Below, one piece after another: positions 49,998 through 60,338 of a stretch of 64,000 nt of DNA; the stretch's first letter is position 1, and each line of letters opens with the position of its first letter. The notes under the pieces were generated by a model. It saw nothing but the letters and a program-made list of their open reading frames with translations, made no database searches and had not been told where the DNA came from. This DNA comes from Spirosoma aureum. Its GTDB lineage: Bacteria; Bacteroidota; Bacteroidia; Cytophagales; Spirosomataceae. The position numbers and the translations under genes are program-made. The stretch is from the NCBI RefSeq assembly GCF_011604685.1, contig NZ_CP050063.1, forward strand, positions 6,303,001 through 6,367,000, written 5' to 3'.

Positions 49998-51980
49998 ATG
50001 GCCGTCACCCTCCTCAGCACTCCCGACCTCTTCGCCCTCACCCGTGGAGGGCGCATGGTCTACCAGTTCCAGGGAACGGGTCAGCAGGCTACGCTCGGAA
50101 CACCGGCCCAGAGCTTTATCAATTTTTCCGGACCAGTACCGGCGGGCACCGTCATTCGGCTGAAATGGAATGGCACCGAGCATCCCATTGTTGCCCGCAC
50201 CAATCCCACGGAAGCCAATGAATTTCCGGCTGGGGATGGTTCTTCGGCTTATGTAGACTCCCTGCTGGAGTTCTTTCAGAGCTATTTCCCCTTTTACGAG
50301 GATTTTATCGCCGAGCGGCTTGATTTTATCAACCTGCATCAGATCCTGCTGGCAGCCAAGCAGCCCGGCCCCCAGTTCAATATCTCGGCACCAGCCGTCA
50401 GTAATGCCATTGAAGTGGTGGTCGGTACGCCGGGAGCTGACCCGATTGTTCGCGAGCAGTATGGCGTCTATGCCGAGATCTGGGTCAAGCGACCGGGCGA
50501 AAGTAGTTACACCCGAATATTTGCGCCGACGATCGCCTGTGATGCCGAGGGCATTGCGACCATGGACGTGGGCAAAATACTGCATGGTCAGTTAGGCCCT
50601 GACTGGCCTACCTGGAGCTATAACCAACCCACCGGCTCCACCCGTTCGCAGCTCAGCTACTACGTCACCTATGCCGAATCGTTTGGGCAACCCCAGCAGG
50701 TCGGTAAGATCCAGAAAGACGATGTGCGCCAGGCTTATTTTGGCGGGGTTGATTATCAACACCAAGCTGGACAGGGTTTTGAGCTGGCCAGTTATGTGGT
50801 GCGTCAGCCGGATGCCGGTTCCGATCGGGCCTTGCGGCTGGGTTCCTTTACCCGGTATGTCCGATCGAATGAACCGCAATTCCTGACGTTTCTCAATACG
50901 CGTGCTGATCGGGCCGATGTGCACCTGCTGGTGGAGCTCACCTTTGCTGACAACAGTAAATTCTACTACAACACCCGCTACGCCCCCCAAACCTGGCCCA
51001 AAGGATCAAAAATTACGTATGCCGTTGGGCCTGCTCAACTTAACATCGCTGATCAGCTGAACGATGGCGATACCGTGGTCGAGTACTCCGTCTGGCTGGC
51101 CAATACCGACTCAACGGCGTACTATTCGCAGAAGTACCGGTTCATTCTGGTATCCAGTTATGAGCCGTTCACGCGCTACTTTGCCTATCTCAATAGCCTG
51201 GGGGCCGTCGATACGGTTACGACGTTCGGCAAAGGCTCTTATGAGCTAACCCGTTTTTACGAGCAGGCCAATCAGTATTTACCGGCTCATTATAATGCGG
51301 AACTGGGCCAGTTTGTCCAGTACGATGTCTCCCTGCAGCAGCAGATCGAGGTGGCCACCGGCTACCGCACATTCACCGAATTGATGGGCTGGAACGATGT
51401 GTACCGATCAGCCTACCTGTTTCACATGCAGGCGACCAAAGCGCTGCCCATCGCCATTGTTTCCAAAAGCATTAAGCAGGGGAAGGATCAGGATAACCTC
51501 TACGCGCACACGTTTCAGTTTGTCTACCGCTGGCAGGAATCGTTTTTCTCTGAAGAGCAGGATCCTGAGCTGATCGGTGAACCGGCTCCCCCTTTAAATA
51601 CGCCAACCGGGCCAGTGACCATCGAGCAACCGACGGTGATCGATTCGGTCGACCATACGGTGCCGGATGTGGTGCGTGGGATAACTGATCAGAAAGTGGG
51701 CAACTGGAATCAGGCGTATGCGTGGGGGAATCATGCCCTTCAAGGCTACCTGAAGCAGGATACAGCCTCCCAGCTTTTCTACAGAAAAGATTCCAAAATC
51801 GACTACCAGGCTGATCTGATCAACAAGCCTTTCAGCCGTGATTCGGCGGGTCTGACGGACGTGCTGACCATAGACGAAACGGGCGATCTGGCTCTACTGA
51901 ACGCGTTTACACAAATCAAAAAACTTGTCGGCTTTCGCCCAGTTGCCCGCAGCTGGACTGGCGATGACGAACCCCAATAA
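49998..51980 (+). CDS. Large tail/baseplate-type structural protein
   Basis: A 660-residue product starting M-A-V-T-L-L-S-T-P-D-L-F-A-L-T, a beginning seen in Bacteroidota phage structural proteins. The middle is beta-rich with repeated fibronectin-like strands (S-Y-Y-V-T-Y-A-E-S-F-G, V-V-E-Y-S-V-W-L-A-N). Near the end is a phage fibre motif, V-G-N-W-N-Q-A-Y-A-W-G-N-H-A-L-Q-G-Y-L, also seen in other Bacteroidota fibre proteins. No signal peptide. It begins the adhesion module; the next gene starts 4 bp later. A baseplate or fibre-attachment role is inferred. Confidence 0.7.
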   Translation: MAVTLLSTPDLFALTRGGRMVYQFQGTGQQATLGTPAQSFINFSGPVPAGTVIRLKWNGTEHPIVARTNPTEANEFPAGDGSSAYVDSLLEFFQSYFPFYEDFIAERLDFINLHQILLAAKQPGPQFNISAPAVSNAIEVVVGTPGADPIVREQYGVYAEIWVKRPGESSYTRIFAPTIACDAEGIATMDVGKILHGQLGPDWPTWSYNQPTGSTRSQLSYYVTYAESFGQPQQVGKIQKDDVRQAYFGGVDYQHQAGQGFELASYVVRQPDAGSDRALRLGSFTRYVRSNEPQFLTFLNTRADRADVHLLVELTFADNSKFYYNTRYAPQTWPKGSKITYAVGPAQLNIADQLNDGDTVVEYSVWLANTDSTAYYSQKYRFILVSSYEPFTRYFAYLNSLGAVDTVTTFGKGSYELTRFYEQANQYLPAHYNAELGQFVQYDVSLQQQIEVATGYRTFTELMGWNDVYRSAYLFHMQATKALPIAIVSKSIKQGKDQDNLYAHTFQFVYRWQESFFSEEQDPELIGEPAPPLNTPTGPVTIEQPTVIDSVDHTVPDVVRGITDQKVGNWNQAYAWGNHALQGYLKQDTASQLFYRKDSKIDYQADLINKPFSRDSAGLTDVLTIDETGDLALLNAFTQIKKLVGFRPVARSWTGDDEPQ

Positions 51981-51983
51981 GCT

Positions 51984-54788
51984 ATGCCAGGCATTCGCAT
52001 TGATACCCCGATCGGGGACGGCTGGGACTACTCGCTGGATTCGCAAACCTGGCAGAGCTCACCCAAATTTTCAACCAAGCCCGATGGCTCTGCTTTCGTG
52101 GTCGGAACGCTGTACACAGTCCATTGCCGACATCAGGAGCAGAACATCATCAAGGATGTGACCATCATCTTCGGAGAGGACTCCTCCGAGGCCATCTTTG
52201 ATACGATCGCTAAGCGGGGCACACCCGCTAAACGCGGCTGGACCGATCAGATCCTGCGTTTGATGGGCGGCATTATTTCGGATTTGCCGACAACGACTGA
52301 TGCGGATTATGCAACGGTGGTGATTGACGATCTGGGTAAAATGTGGCGCAGAGGAGGCAAAATCCTCGACTACATCCGGGTGACTGGCCCCAATGCGTTT
52401 CCCAAAAATCAGACGGGTCAGTTTGTGGCCACGGCCTACTATACCGATGGCACCAGCAAACCCGCTATTGGCGCAGTCTTCACCGTACAGGGGGTTGATG
52501 CGACCATCAACTTTGCCAGTGGTTTGATGACGCCCGGCCCCAACGCCGAGGTCGGTGGAGCTTATACCGTTACCGCCACGTTTAACGGCAAAACGCACTC
52601 AAAAGGCACCACGCTGACCGATCCAATTATCGCCTTTACGGTGGCGGGTGCACCGAAATACTTCGAGCCAGTCGGTCTTTTAGGCCCCAATTATGACGGC
52701 TCGTTGGATGTGGTCAACTGCTTTCAGATCACGGGCTGGGTGGCCGATCTCAACCACCCCAACATTCCCGCGCAGGCAAGAATCTACATTAATGGCATTC
52801 TGGCCACGACAATCACGGCCACTCAATCGCGTTCCGATGTCAGCCAGGCTAACAACCTAACCAATACGACGGGCCATATTTATGGGTTCTCGTATAATGT
52901 GCCGAGTTCGTTCCGGAATGGCACCGCCATTACCGTCGAGCTGAAGCCGGTATCCGGGAACAACGCCTTCCGATTCTCGCCAAAAACCTCCGCTGAGGCT
53001 TGTCTGGATCTATCGAACCTGCTCAATGTGGCTCAAAGCAAAACCGTCACGGCTGAGTTTGTGGGCTGGAGTGATGACTGGCTACCAGCCCACCTGACCG
53101 ATGACAATAACGCAACCGGCTGGACTTCGTCCTGTATCGCTGAAACGACACCGTCTACCATTCAGATTGATCTCAATGGGACAGCGGCTCCCCAGACGAT
53201 CTCAATTATGCCGCATCCAGCCGGGGATGGCGCTACCTGGCTACCCTTCGATTATGTGATTTGGGGATCGCTCGACGGAACCAGCTGGTTTGTGATGTGT
53301 ACGGTCTTGAATCAGTCCCGAACATCGGCAGAAATCGTACTGCCGGTGGAAAAGGATCTGTCGAACAATTACCGAACCGTTCGCTACGTCAAACTAGTCA
53401 CCAGTCGGAATGCTCTGGAGGCAGGCGGCTCCGGATGCGGCTACGTTCGCTTTGGTGAAATTCGTGTGCTGGCTCCCACCTTCACACCGTTGGATGGCCC
53501 GGCACAAAACCGTCAGCCCCAAAAGCTGGTGTTGTTTGGTGATTCGGGGATGAACGAGGGGACCAACAAAGACTACCAGGTCTTTTTGTTCTACACGAAC
53601 GGGGATTCCGAAGATGTCACGACGCTGGCCACGCTCTCGATCACCGGCACGGATGTGGGTTTTGCCTTGGTCGGTAATCAGGCCCGGTTGACGGCGGCTA
53701 CCAACAGCACCGCAGGCGATACCCGGACGGTGACGCCGAAGGCCAGTTATCTGGGTCTGTCAGCGACCAAGGACGTCAACGTCTATGATGCCTCGATTAC
53801 GGTCTATATCGTGAGCTACCGCATTGATCGGATCGAAGATTCAACCACTATCACCGAGGGCGGAGCCGCTGGTACCTTCAAGATCACCGCTGAAATGTCG
53901 GATGGATCTACCCAGCAATACACCCAGGCGGGCGCTTACGGCATCATTGCTCCCTATCCCGATGGCATGACGGCCACTACGGGTGCCAATGCGATCGGCA
54001 CGGTGACCCTGCCAGCCGGTTCGATCACCGCGAATCTCAACAGTGTGCTGCGCTTCACCTTCCCGGCCGGCGGTGGGTTTATCGAAAAAACGATTGCCCT
54101 GGTCAATGTAGCCGACACCGGTCCAAGCTTCACGGGCTACGACATAACAGGTGATCTGACCCTGAATGAAAGTGCCACGGCGACTGTCACCGGCAACTAC
54201 CAGGTTATTGAACGCTACGACGATAACAGCACCAGACTTTACACAGGCGGAGGTGCTTACTCGGTGGATCCGGCCTATCCGAATGGACTAAGCTATGCGA
54301 CTGGCTCCGCGGGTACCGGAACCGTGACGCTGCCGGCTAACAGCATCACGGGGGATGTGAATATTACCCTGCGATTCACCTTCCCCGGTAATAGCACCAT
54401 TACCAAGACCGTGCAGCTGGTTAATGTGGCCTCACCGGCCCAGCCCAGTAAAATCATGGCGGTCGATTTCCGCTACTTCCACGATGTATCGGCCACCTTC
54501 CACTGGTATGTCAAAACCGATATAGCCGCTGGAGTCCAGTATACGGTCGAGTGGCCAGCTCAGGGCTCCTATGCGGCTCAGATTAAAGCCAACGGGGGCT
54601 GGCTCAATGGCGCTGACTTTGACAACGATCCGGCAGGCTATCAGAAAGTGTGTGCCCTGATCCGGGACACCCCCGCTCAGTTCAAGCTCTACCTGCGCAC
54701 AGTGGATAATCCATCGGTGGAACTCCAGCTCACCATCAACCGGCCAAGCAGTAGCCAGGCCCGCCAAACCATCTATACCGCACCCTGA
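51984..54788 (+). CDS. Large tail fibre / adhesin with discoidin-like domain
   Basis: A 934-residue product without a signal peptide. The N-terminal part is a fibre-like collar (F-G-E-D-S-S-E-A-I-F-D-T). Ig-like (BIG2-type) segments follow, then a discoidin / F5/8-type-C-like module at about 345-500 (L-T-D-D-N-N-A-T-G-W-T-S, then Y-V-K-L-V-T-S-R-N, then G-Y-V-R-F-G-E-I-R-V). From about 540 two Ig-like repeats share T-I-T-E-G-G-A-A-G-T-F-K and L-T-L-N-E-S-A-T-A-T-V. Family knowledge: discoidin modules bind glycans. Likely a receptor-binding protein on the particle. Confidence 0.75.
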   Translation: MPGIRIDTPIGDGWDYSLDSQTWQSSPKFSTKPDGSAFVVGTLYTVHCRHQEQNIIKDVTIIFGEDSSEAIFDTIAKRGTPAKRGWTDQILRLMGGIISDLPTTTDADYATVVIDDLGKMWRRGGKILDYIRVTGPNAFPKNQTGQFVATAYYTDGTSKPAIGAVFTVQGVDATINFASGLMTPGPNAEVGGAYTVTATFNGKTHSKGTTLTDPIIAFTVAGAPKYFEPVGLLGPNYDGSLDVVNCFQITGWVADLNHPNIPAQARIYINGILATTITATQSRSDVSQANNLTNTTGHIYGFSYNVPSSFRNGTAITVELKPVSGNNAFRFSPKTSAEACLDLSNLLNVAQSKTVTAEFVGWSDDWLPAHLTDDNNATGWTSSCIAETTPSTIQIDLNGTAAPQTISIMPHPAGDGATWLPFDYVIWGSLDGTSWFVMCTVLNQSRTSAEIVLPVEKDLSNNYRTVRYVKLVTSRNALEAGGSGCGYVRFGEIRVLAPTFTPLDGPAQNRQPQKLVLFGDSGMNEGTNKDYQVFLFYTNGDSEDVTTLATLSITGTDVGFALVGNQARLTAATNSTAGDTRTVTPKASYLGLSATKDVNVYDASITVYIVSYRIDRIEDSTTITEGGAAGTFKITAEMSDGSTQQYTQAGAYGIIAPYPDGMTATTGANAIGTVTLPAGSITANLNSVLRFTFPAGGGFIEKTIALVNVADTGPSFTGYDITGDLTLNESATATVTGNYQVIERYDDNSTRLYTGGGAYSVDPAYPNGLSYATGSAGTGTVTLPANSITGDVNITLRFTFPGNSTITKTVQLVNVASPAQPSKIMAVDFRYFHDVSATFHWYVKTDIAAGVQYTVEWPAQGSYAAQIKANGGWLNGADFDNDPAGYQKVCALIRDTPAQFKLYLRTVDNPSVELQLTINRPSSSQARQTIYTAP

Positions 54789-54790
54789 CT

Positions 54791-55150
54791 ATGGCAGTAA
54801 CTGACTTCGACTATGTGCCGATCACGGTGAACGGCATGAGCAAATTTCTCCAGGTAGCCTTTGGCGCTGGCTGCGCGGTAGTATCGGGCAACCTGCCACC
54901 GGGCTTTGTGCTGGTGGACGTGGTGCCTGATGCGCCCGCTGGCTTTCAGTTAAAAACCCGCGATTGTGGCGATCCCAATGAAACGGAGGCCATCTACGAT
55001 CCGGCGCACCCACATGGCAACGGAACCAATAATCCATTACCGACCGATGGTTCGGCCTGGCCGAATGGCGACCCCAATGATCACGACGATCTGAACACGA
55101 AAGTCACGTTCTCCAACCCGGTTATCCTGATCGATCAAATACAACCCTAA
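54791..55150 (+). CDS. Small protein between fibre genes, unknown
   Basis: A 119-residue product, D/P/N-rich: D-F-D-Y-V-P-I-T-V-N-G-M-S-K-F-L-Q-V-A-F-G-A-G, then G-F-V-L-V-D-V-V-P-D-A-P-A-G, then A-H-P-H-G-N-G-T-N-N-P-L-P. One to two cysteine pairs. No family is recognised. It is 2 bp after the fibre gene and 1 bp before the next, so it is part of one translation unit, perhaps a chaperone or accessory fibre component (inference). Confidence 0.55.
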   Translation: MAVTDFDYVPITVNGMSKFLQVAFGAGCAVVSGNLPPGFVLVDVVPDAPAGFQLKTRDCGDPNETEAIYDPAHPHGNGTNNPLPTDGSAWPNGDPNDHDDLNTKVTFSNPVILIDQIQP

Positions 55151-55151
55151 C

Positions 55152-57032
55152 ATGAAAAAGCTGCTTTTACTCTGGTTGCTGATCAGCAGTAGCCTTCAGG
55201 CTCAGACCTACCGACCGACCCTGCGCGAAAACGGCAACGACTATACCTACGCTCCTCAGGAAGCGAAGGCAGTCGTCAACTGGAAGCGGTTCCCCAGATT
55301 CTCCATTAATAAGGATTGGATCTACTGGGGCCCACGTTTTGTCAAGCGGAGCGGAGACATCGGCCAGTGGGACGATGATTTTCTGACGCATGGTTTTCGG
55401 CAGTTAGTGCCCAACCTGAACTATTCCGGAACCGGCAATGATGCCGTCAATAATCAGGACATTCTCAACAATGCAGGCAGTGCTTACATGGGCTATGTGC
55501 TCATGCCAGGCACGGCTAGCCAGATGCCGGATTATTTAAAAAATCCGTATAACGCTTTACCCGCCGGTGATTTAAAGGACAAAATCGGCCAGTATATCAA
55601 CTCGTTGATACCCGTCACCGACCCCACCGCCGCCAAACTAATGGGCCACTGGATGGGTGATTTGATTAAGAATTCCATCTGTGGGGGTAAAATCCCAAAA
55701 TGGGTGACGATCGATGAGGAAAGCGCCCACTACTGGGATGCCGGTGGCGAAGGCTCACTTCGCCTATTTGTGGGCTATCTCTACCAGGGGATTCTGGAGG
55801 TCTGCACGACCAGCAAAGTGTTTAGTTACGGCCCCAAGCCGATCCATGCACCAGGCTACAATGGCTATGCCGACATGGGGCGAAGCATTGGTGGGTATTT
55901 ATTCACCGAGCACCCCATTTATGGACCAAATTTCTGGTGGAGCACAGGCAACACTAGCGCCCCCTTAGATGTCAATAACCCGCTGGCTGTGGCTTTACGA
56001 GCCAACGGCGGTGGTGTGGCGGCTGGTGATCATTACTGGCGCACCACCATTGGTGCGATGTCCACCATCTACAAGAAGGATCCCCAGGGTGGCTATGTAA
56101 TGGTTGCCGGTCGACGCGTTCTGCGCACGGATAACTCAACCACAACCCTCTTCGGTAAAACCTTTACGGTGTATGGGTCTGATCCGAATTACTTCAATCA
56201 GAATGAATACGAGTATCATACGAACTGGATCTATGAGGAAATGGCTGGCGAAGAAGCCAACCGTTTCTGGATGAATGGCCGGACGTATGCGCTACGCAAG
56301 AATGATCGGAGTTCAGACTTTACGGGGGTAATGCTCGGTGACTGGTATAGGACCAACACCGAGGAAGCTAACGCGCCGGGCCAGGGCGATCCCCGGCCGA
56401 TCGATCCGGCGGCTCAGGAGCGAGGCACCATTTTTAGGGCCTTGATGCATGATGCTGAATTCCTCTGGCATGGGGAATATCTCCAGCGAGGCCCCACCAA
56501 TTTTGACTCTCAGGCCGTGCAATTGCCCGGCGTAACCGTCAATAATGGCGGCTATAAAACGAATCTAGGCCAGTTCGAATACATCGTCAAGGGCTTGCAT
56601 CGGTACAGTGAATTTGAAGGCCGTCCCTGGGGCAATTGGTATTGGATCCGGCCCCACCGGGGTATCGATGTAAATGCCGATAAATGGAAGGAGCCAGCCA
56701 TAAGAGGGCGGCTTTCCGAAACAGGCAATCACGTGCAGCTCTTTGCCTGCTGGCCCATGCTCGATCCCAGTGATGTGGTTCGGGTTGATGTCTGGGTTGA
56801 TACGGGTACCTGGAAGTCGGGCTCGACCCATTTTAACATCACCGGCCAGAATACCTATCTCGATGCCTGGCAGATTCCCGACGTGCCGAACGGGACGACC
56901 ATCCTGCCCCAGCACCTGCGCTTTCGCTTCACCACCCCACTGCTTCAAACACCCGAGACCTTCACCTGGACCGGTGATTATCGGTTCACAGCCAGCAATA
57001 GCGAGACCATCCCCGCTGCTCTAACCAATTAG
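55152..57032 (+). CDS. Secreted protein of the adhesion module, possible glycosidase
   Basis: A 626-residue product. It starts M-K-K-L-L-L-L-W-L-L-I-S-S-S-L-Q-A-Q, a complete Sec signal peptide of Bacteroidota type. The mature part has P-K-W-V-T-I-D-E-E-S-A-H-Y-W-D-A-G (about 183-200), with an acidic pair on a strand end reminiscent of a TIM-barrel glycoside hydrolase active site, and many aromatic residues (Y-L-F-T-E-H-P-I-Y-G-P-N-F-W-W). The C-terminal part is strand-rich. The fold and activity are not proven. A signal peptide inside a phage tail module is unexpected. Confidence 0.7.
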   Translation: MKKLLLLWLLISSSLQAQTYRPTLRENGNDYTYAPQEAKAVVNWKRFPRFSINKDWIYWGPRFVKRSGDIGQWDDDFLTHGFRQLVPNLNYSGTGNDAVNNQDILNNAGSAYMGYVLMPGTASQMPDYLKNPYNALPAGDLKDKIGQYINSLIPVTDPTAAKLMGHWMGDLIKNSICGGKIPKWVTIDEESAHYWDAGGEGSLRLFVGYLYQGILEVCTTSKVFSYGPKPIHAPGYNGYADMGRSIGGYLFTEHPIYGPNFWWSTGNTSAPLDVNNPLAVALRANGGGVAAGDHYWRTTIGAMSTIYKKDPQGGYVMVAGRRVLRTDNSTTTLFGKTFTVYGSDPNYFNQNEYEYHTNWIYEEMAGEEANRFWMNGRTYALRKNDRSSDFTGVMLGDWYRTNTEEANAPGQGDPRPIDPAAQERGTIFRALMHDAEFLWHGEYLQRGPTNFDSQAVQLPGVTVNNGGYKTNLGQFEYIVKGLHRYSEFEGRPWGNWYWIRPHRGIDVNADKWKEPAIRGRLSETGNHVQLFACWPMLDPSDVVRVDVWVDTGTWKSGSTHFNITGQNTYLDAWQIPDVPNGTTILPQHLRFRFTTPLLQTPETFTWTGDYRFTASNSETIPAALTN

Positions 57033-57067
57033 TGCCTGATTGCCCCTAACCCGTACAGTACTTCTCC

Positions 57068-59956
57068 ATGAAAAAGTTACTCTCCTTATTGGCTCTGTTG
57101 AGCCTGGCCCTGGCTGGGTTTGCTCAGGAAACTGAGTACTTCATCATCCGAAAAAAGAATTCGACGATTGACCTCTATAAGGTCTCCGCCACCCGCGACG
57201 TCTCGACCTATCCGAGTAACGATCAGGGGTATGAGTCCTTTCGTCAGGCCGTTTCCAATGGACTGGTCGTTCGCTATACTGAGGATGGTTGCCCCATCCC
57301 AATCGGCGTCCGGGCTCCTTTAACCAAACCGACCTGTGCCACTGTTATTTCTGTGGCCTACAACCAGACGTTTCAGGCCGAAGCGGCTGCCGGCTCCGGA
57401 GCGGTGTACGACAAACCCGGTGCTGAAGGTGGGCAAATTAAAGACGGTGAGCTGACCTATTCGGTGTCCAGCATTCCGGCCCCTGGGAGTTATACCATCA
57501 CCTTAACCTATCAATCGAACAGCTCGCCCCCCACGGCGGTGGTCAGTGTCAATAACGGCTCACCCACCTCGATTCCTCTGAACGCCACGGGGGGCGTTTT
57601 AAGTACGGTTTCAGCGACGGTACCTGGCTTTACGGCAGGTACCAACAGTGTAAAAATTACCCCGAACGGCTACTTTGCCTCTGACAAGATCGTGGTCAGT
57701 CGGGCGGGCTCGACCACCGTTACCAATCCGGGATCAGGCACGTCCACCAACCCTGGCTCCACTACTGGTCTCTTAGCGTTTCAGCACGGCTATTTTTGGG
57801 GCAATAGCTTCAACCGGGTTGGTGTTATTCCCAATTCGCAGTGGACAGCTGAGCGGGGTATGGCCGCTTCAGATCTGGCTCACGATTACTGCCATGTGCT
57901 GGAGACAGCGCTGAAGACAGCGAACCCCAACTTTTCGGCGTATGTCACAGCGGGAGGCAGCGTTTTCGAAGGCTCGTATCTGGGCAATCAGTATCCCTAC
58001 AGCAACTATATAACCGGGAATCTGAATTACAATTTTAACAACAGTCCGCCCCAGTTTGATCTGCTCGTATTAAGTATTGGCGAGAACATTAACGAAGCAA
58101 CGTTTAACAAAACGGAGTTTTTCGCGGGGCTCGACCAGGTTATCTCGACCGTTCCTAAATCGACAACCTATACGGTTGTTTTACGCAGTAGCTTTTGGGG
58201 TGGTCATACCACCTCCAGTGCCGCCCTGCAGGAGTATGCGAGCCTGCACAATTACAAGTTTGTCAATTTTAGCGATCGCATTGATTACCCAGCCTATCAG
58301 GCAACGACCGACCCTTTAGGTGTTCCGTATTCCGATGCGGGGATTCGGTCGCACTGGAACGATGCGGGTCATGCCGAAATAGCAGCCCGAATTGCGGCTC
58401 AATTAACGGGAACCACCAGTACGACACAGCCTGGTGGCGGTACCGGTGGCCAGATTGCCACCAATGGCGGCTATGGCAATATTTGGGGGGCCAATACCAA
58501 CTATGTCGAGCTATCGGAAACCACCCGGCCAAACCCCGCTGATCAGTTCCCGCGTTCGTTTTTAACCAACAGCATCGGTGCCCAGATTGCGGTCAATACG
58601 CAGGTGGGTTCGGTGGTTGACTTACTCTCGTTCCCTGATGCCAGCTCCGGCAAGAACCTGGTTAACTCACCGGTTTGGGGCAACGGCAAAACCGATGCGG
58701 GTCGCCAGTTAATGTGGAGCTGGTATGCCAACCCGTCTGGTGCCTATGATCCGGCTCACCCGGATCAGACCGAGGGACACTATGAGGAGAATGGTCAGTC
58801 GACGGCCCAAATGCATCCGCCTGGTTCGGGTTCAATTGGTTATAACCCGGTCATGGGTGGTGATGCGGGTCAGAATCCGACGTACGGTATTACCCACAAA
58901 CATCACAACGATGGGTCTACGATTTACATTAAATCGCAGGGTCTCCAGTGGGACATGGTGGGCATTTTCGCCAAGGCTTACACCGAAAACTGGATCAGTA
59001 AAGATCCGACGAGCAATCGAGCCTTCCGGATTCATGCGCGTTTGAGCCTGTTCCGGGATGATCCGTGGGCTTCTAAATTCCCAACACCCCGCCAGCAGGA
59101 GGCTCCCTGTCTCTATCAGGTAGTCGATTACCGCGATATCTATTACTGTGCCGGCACGCCTTATACGAACGCACCGCTGACCAATTACCCGATTAATTCG
59201 GAAGGGATTCAGCAGCCCGTTTTGACATCAGAACCGTTTCTATTGGCCAAAAACCCAATGAATGGTCGGTGTCTGGTGCTGATGATGTACACCAGCCGGT
59301 GGACCGCCGGTAAGTTCAACAACGAAGGCTTTACGACATCGACGAGCGTTCAATTTCCTTCCTACTACATCTCGGCAACTCCGCAGCTTTCGCTCGATCC
59401 CAACGGGGTTTATGACTTTGACAGTGCCGTGGGTGAATTTGCTAATGAATCCGATGCGCGGGCTTGGGTGAATGCGCAGCCGCACTGGGATGGTCATCCG
59501 CAGTTTGTGTTCAATACGCCTTCACGTCGTGGTTTTCTCTATCACAATTGTCAGGATCAGCGGGAAAGTAATATCACAAACAAGCTGGTGATTACCCCGA
59601 TGTTCAACAACGAGAACAACGGTAAGGATATGAACATCGGCCCGCCTGAAGTGTGGGTGGATGCGACCAACAATAAGCACATCTACATCAAGGGAGCCTT
59701 CACATCAACCACCAACACGATGTGGCTCCGCTACCGCAAAGCTGGCCCCGGTACCGGACAGGAGTTCTATAAAGAATTCACCCTGCCCAACATCACGGGT
59801 CAGGTTGGTGTGGTCGATATCGACATGTCAGGTGATCCCAACTGGTCGGGCAACGTGGCCAGCGTGGCCATTTCGCACCGCTCTCCCTATCCGGACGTGA
59901 CCAACGAGAAATGGGAAATCTATTACTGGTCTTTCGGCACTCACCTGGGCAACTAA
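57068..59956 (+). CDS. Secreted multi-domain SGNH hydrolase
   Basis: A 962-residue product. Signal peptide at 1-20 (ending L-A-G-F-A-Q). A CBM-like beta-sandwich follows (about 95-220: F-Q-A-E-A-A-A-G-S-G, N-P-G-S-G linker). The SGNH domain at about 235-450 has W-G-N-S-F-N-R-V-G (nucleophile Ser region), L-V-L-S-I-G-E-N-I and S-H-W-N-D-A-G-H-A-E-I (catalytic D and H). A T/G-rich linker then joins an unknown 480-residue C-terminal part. Family knowledge: SGNH enzymes deacylate polysaccharides or lipids. It likely acts on capsule or host surface glycan. The gene follows the glycosidase-like gene after 35 bp. Confidence 0.75.
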   Translation: MKKLLSLLALLSLALAGFAQETEYFIIRKKNSTIDLYKVSATRDVSTYPSNDQGYESFRQAVSNGLVVRYTEDGCPIPIGVRAPLTKPTCATVISVAYNQTFQAEAAAGSGAVYDKPGAEGGQIKDGELTYSVSSIPAPGSYTITLTYQSNSSPPTAVVSVNNGSPTSIPLNATGGVLSTVSATVPGFTAGTNSVKITPNGYFASDKIVVSRAGSTTVTNPGSGTSTNPGSTTGLLAFQHGYFWGNSFNRVGVIPNSQWTAERGMAASDLAHDYCHVLETALKTANPNFSAYVTAGGSVFEGSYLGNQYPYSNYITGNLNYNFNNSPPQFDLLVLSIGENINEATFNKTEFFAGLDQVISTVPKSTTYTVVLRSSFWGGHTTSSAALQEYASLHNYKFVNFSDRIDYPAYQATTDPLGVPYSDAGIRSHWNDAGHAEIAARIAAQLTGTTSTTQPGGGTGGQIATNGGYGNIWGANTNYVELSETTRPNPADQFPRSFLTNSIGAQIAVNTQVGSVVDLLSFPDASSGKNLVNSPVWGNGKTDAGRQLMWSWYANPSGAYDPAHPDQTEGHYEENGQSTAQMHPPGSGSIGYNPVMGGDAGQNPTYGITHKHHNDGSTIYIKSQGLQWDMVGIFAKAYTENWISKDPTSNRAFRIHARLSLFRDDPWASKFPTPRQQEAPCLYQVVDYRDIYYCAGTPYTNAPLTNYPINSEGIQQPVLTSEPFLLAKNPMNGRCLVLMMYTSRWTAGKFNNEGFTTSTSVQFPSYYISATPQLSLDPNGVYDFDSAVGEFANESDARAWVNAQPHWDGHPQFVFNTPSRRGFLYHNCQDQRESNITNKLVITPMFNNENNGKDMNIGPPEVWVDATNNKHIYIKGAFTSTTNTMWLRYRKAGPGTGQEFYKEFTLPNITGQVGVVDIDMSGDPNWSGNVASVAISHRSPYPDVTNEKWEIYYWSFGTHLGN

Positions 59957-59967
59957 ATCAACTCGCC

Positions 59968-60312
59968 ATGTTAATTAATCCAACTCCGAATCTAGAGCCG
60001 TTCCGCACGCATGCGGACTACATCAACCTGGCTAAACTGTTTTATGCAGCGGTCGGCATTCTGCTGCCGCACGAGCCCTTCTTTCAGAAGGAAATATCGG
60101 AGCACTGCGCGGGACACCATCTGCCTCCCTATGCGTTGGAGCTGTCCTATGTGCTGAATAACCCCTCGGCCACAACCGATCAACTGCTGATCTATCAGTA
60201 TCAGAGTGAGCTCCGGTTTGCCGAGGATTCAGAGCGGCCCATTCTCGACATCCTGATCGCGGTGGTCAAGGCGTTCCGGCACACGGTAACGCCAGCCCAT
60301 CACATCTATTAA
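59968..60312 (+). CDS. Unrecognised small protein
   Basis: A 114-residue helical product (M-L-I-N-P-T-P-N-L-E-P-F-R-T). It has Y-A-A-V-G-I-L-L-P-H-E-P-F-F-Q-K-E-I-S-E-H-C-A-G-H-H-L and A-V-V-K-A-F-R-H-T-V-T-P-A-H-H. No signal peptide. The histidine clusters could bind metal but no motif is fixed. ATG 59968 is chosen because it lies 11 bp after the preceding stop; an upstream frame overlaps that gene. Confidence 0.55.
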   Translation: MLINPTPNLEPFRTHADYINLAKLFYAAVGILLPHEPFFQKEISEHCAGHHLPPYALELSYVLNNPSATTDQLLIYQYQSELRFAEDSERPILDILIAVVKAFRHTVTPAHHIY

Positions 60313-60338
60313 CTGCAACCATTTCAACTACCTATAGA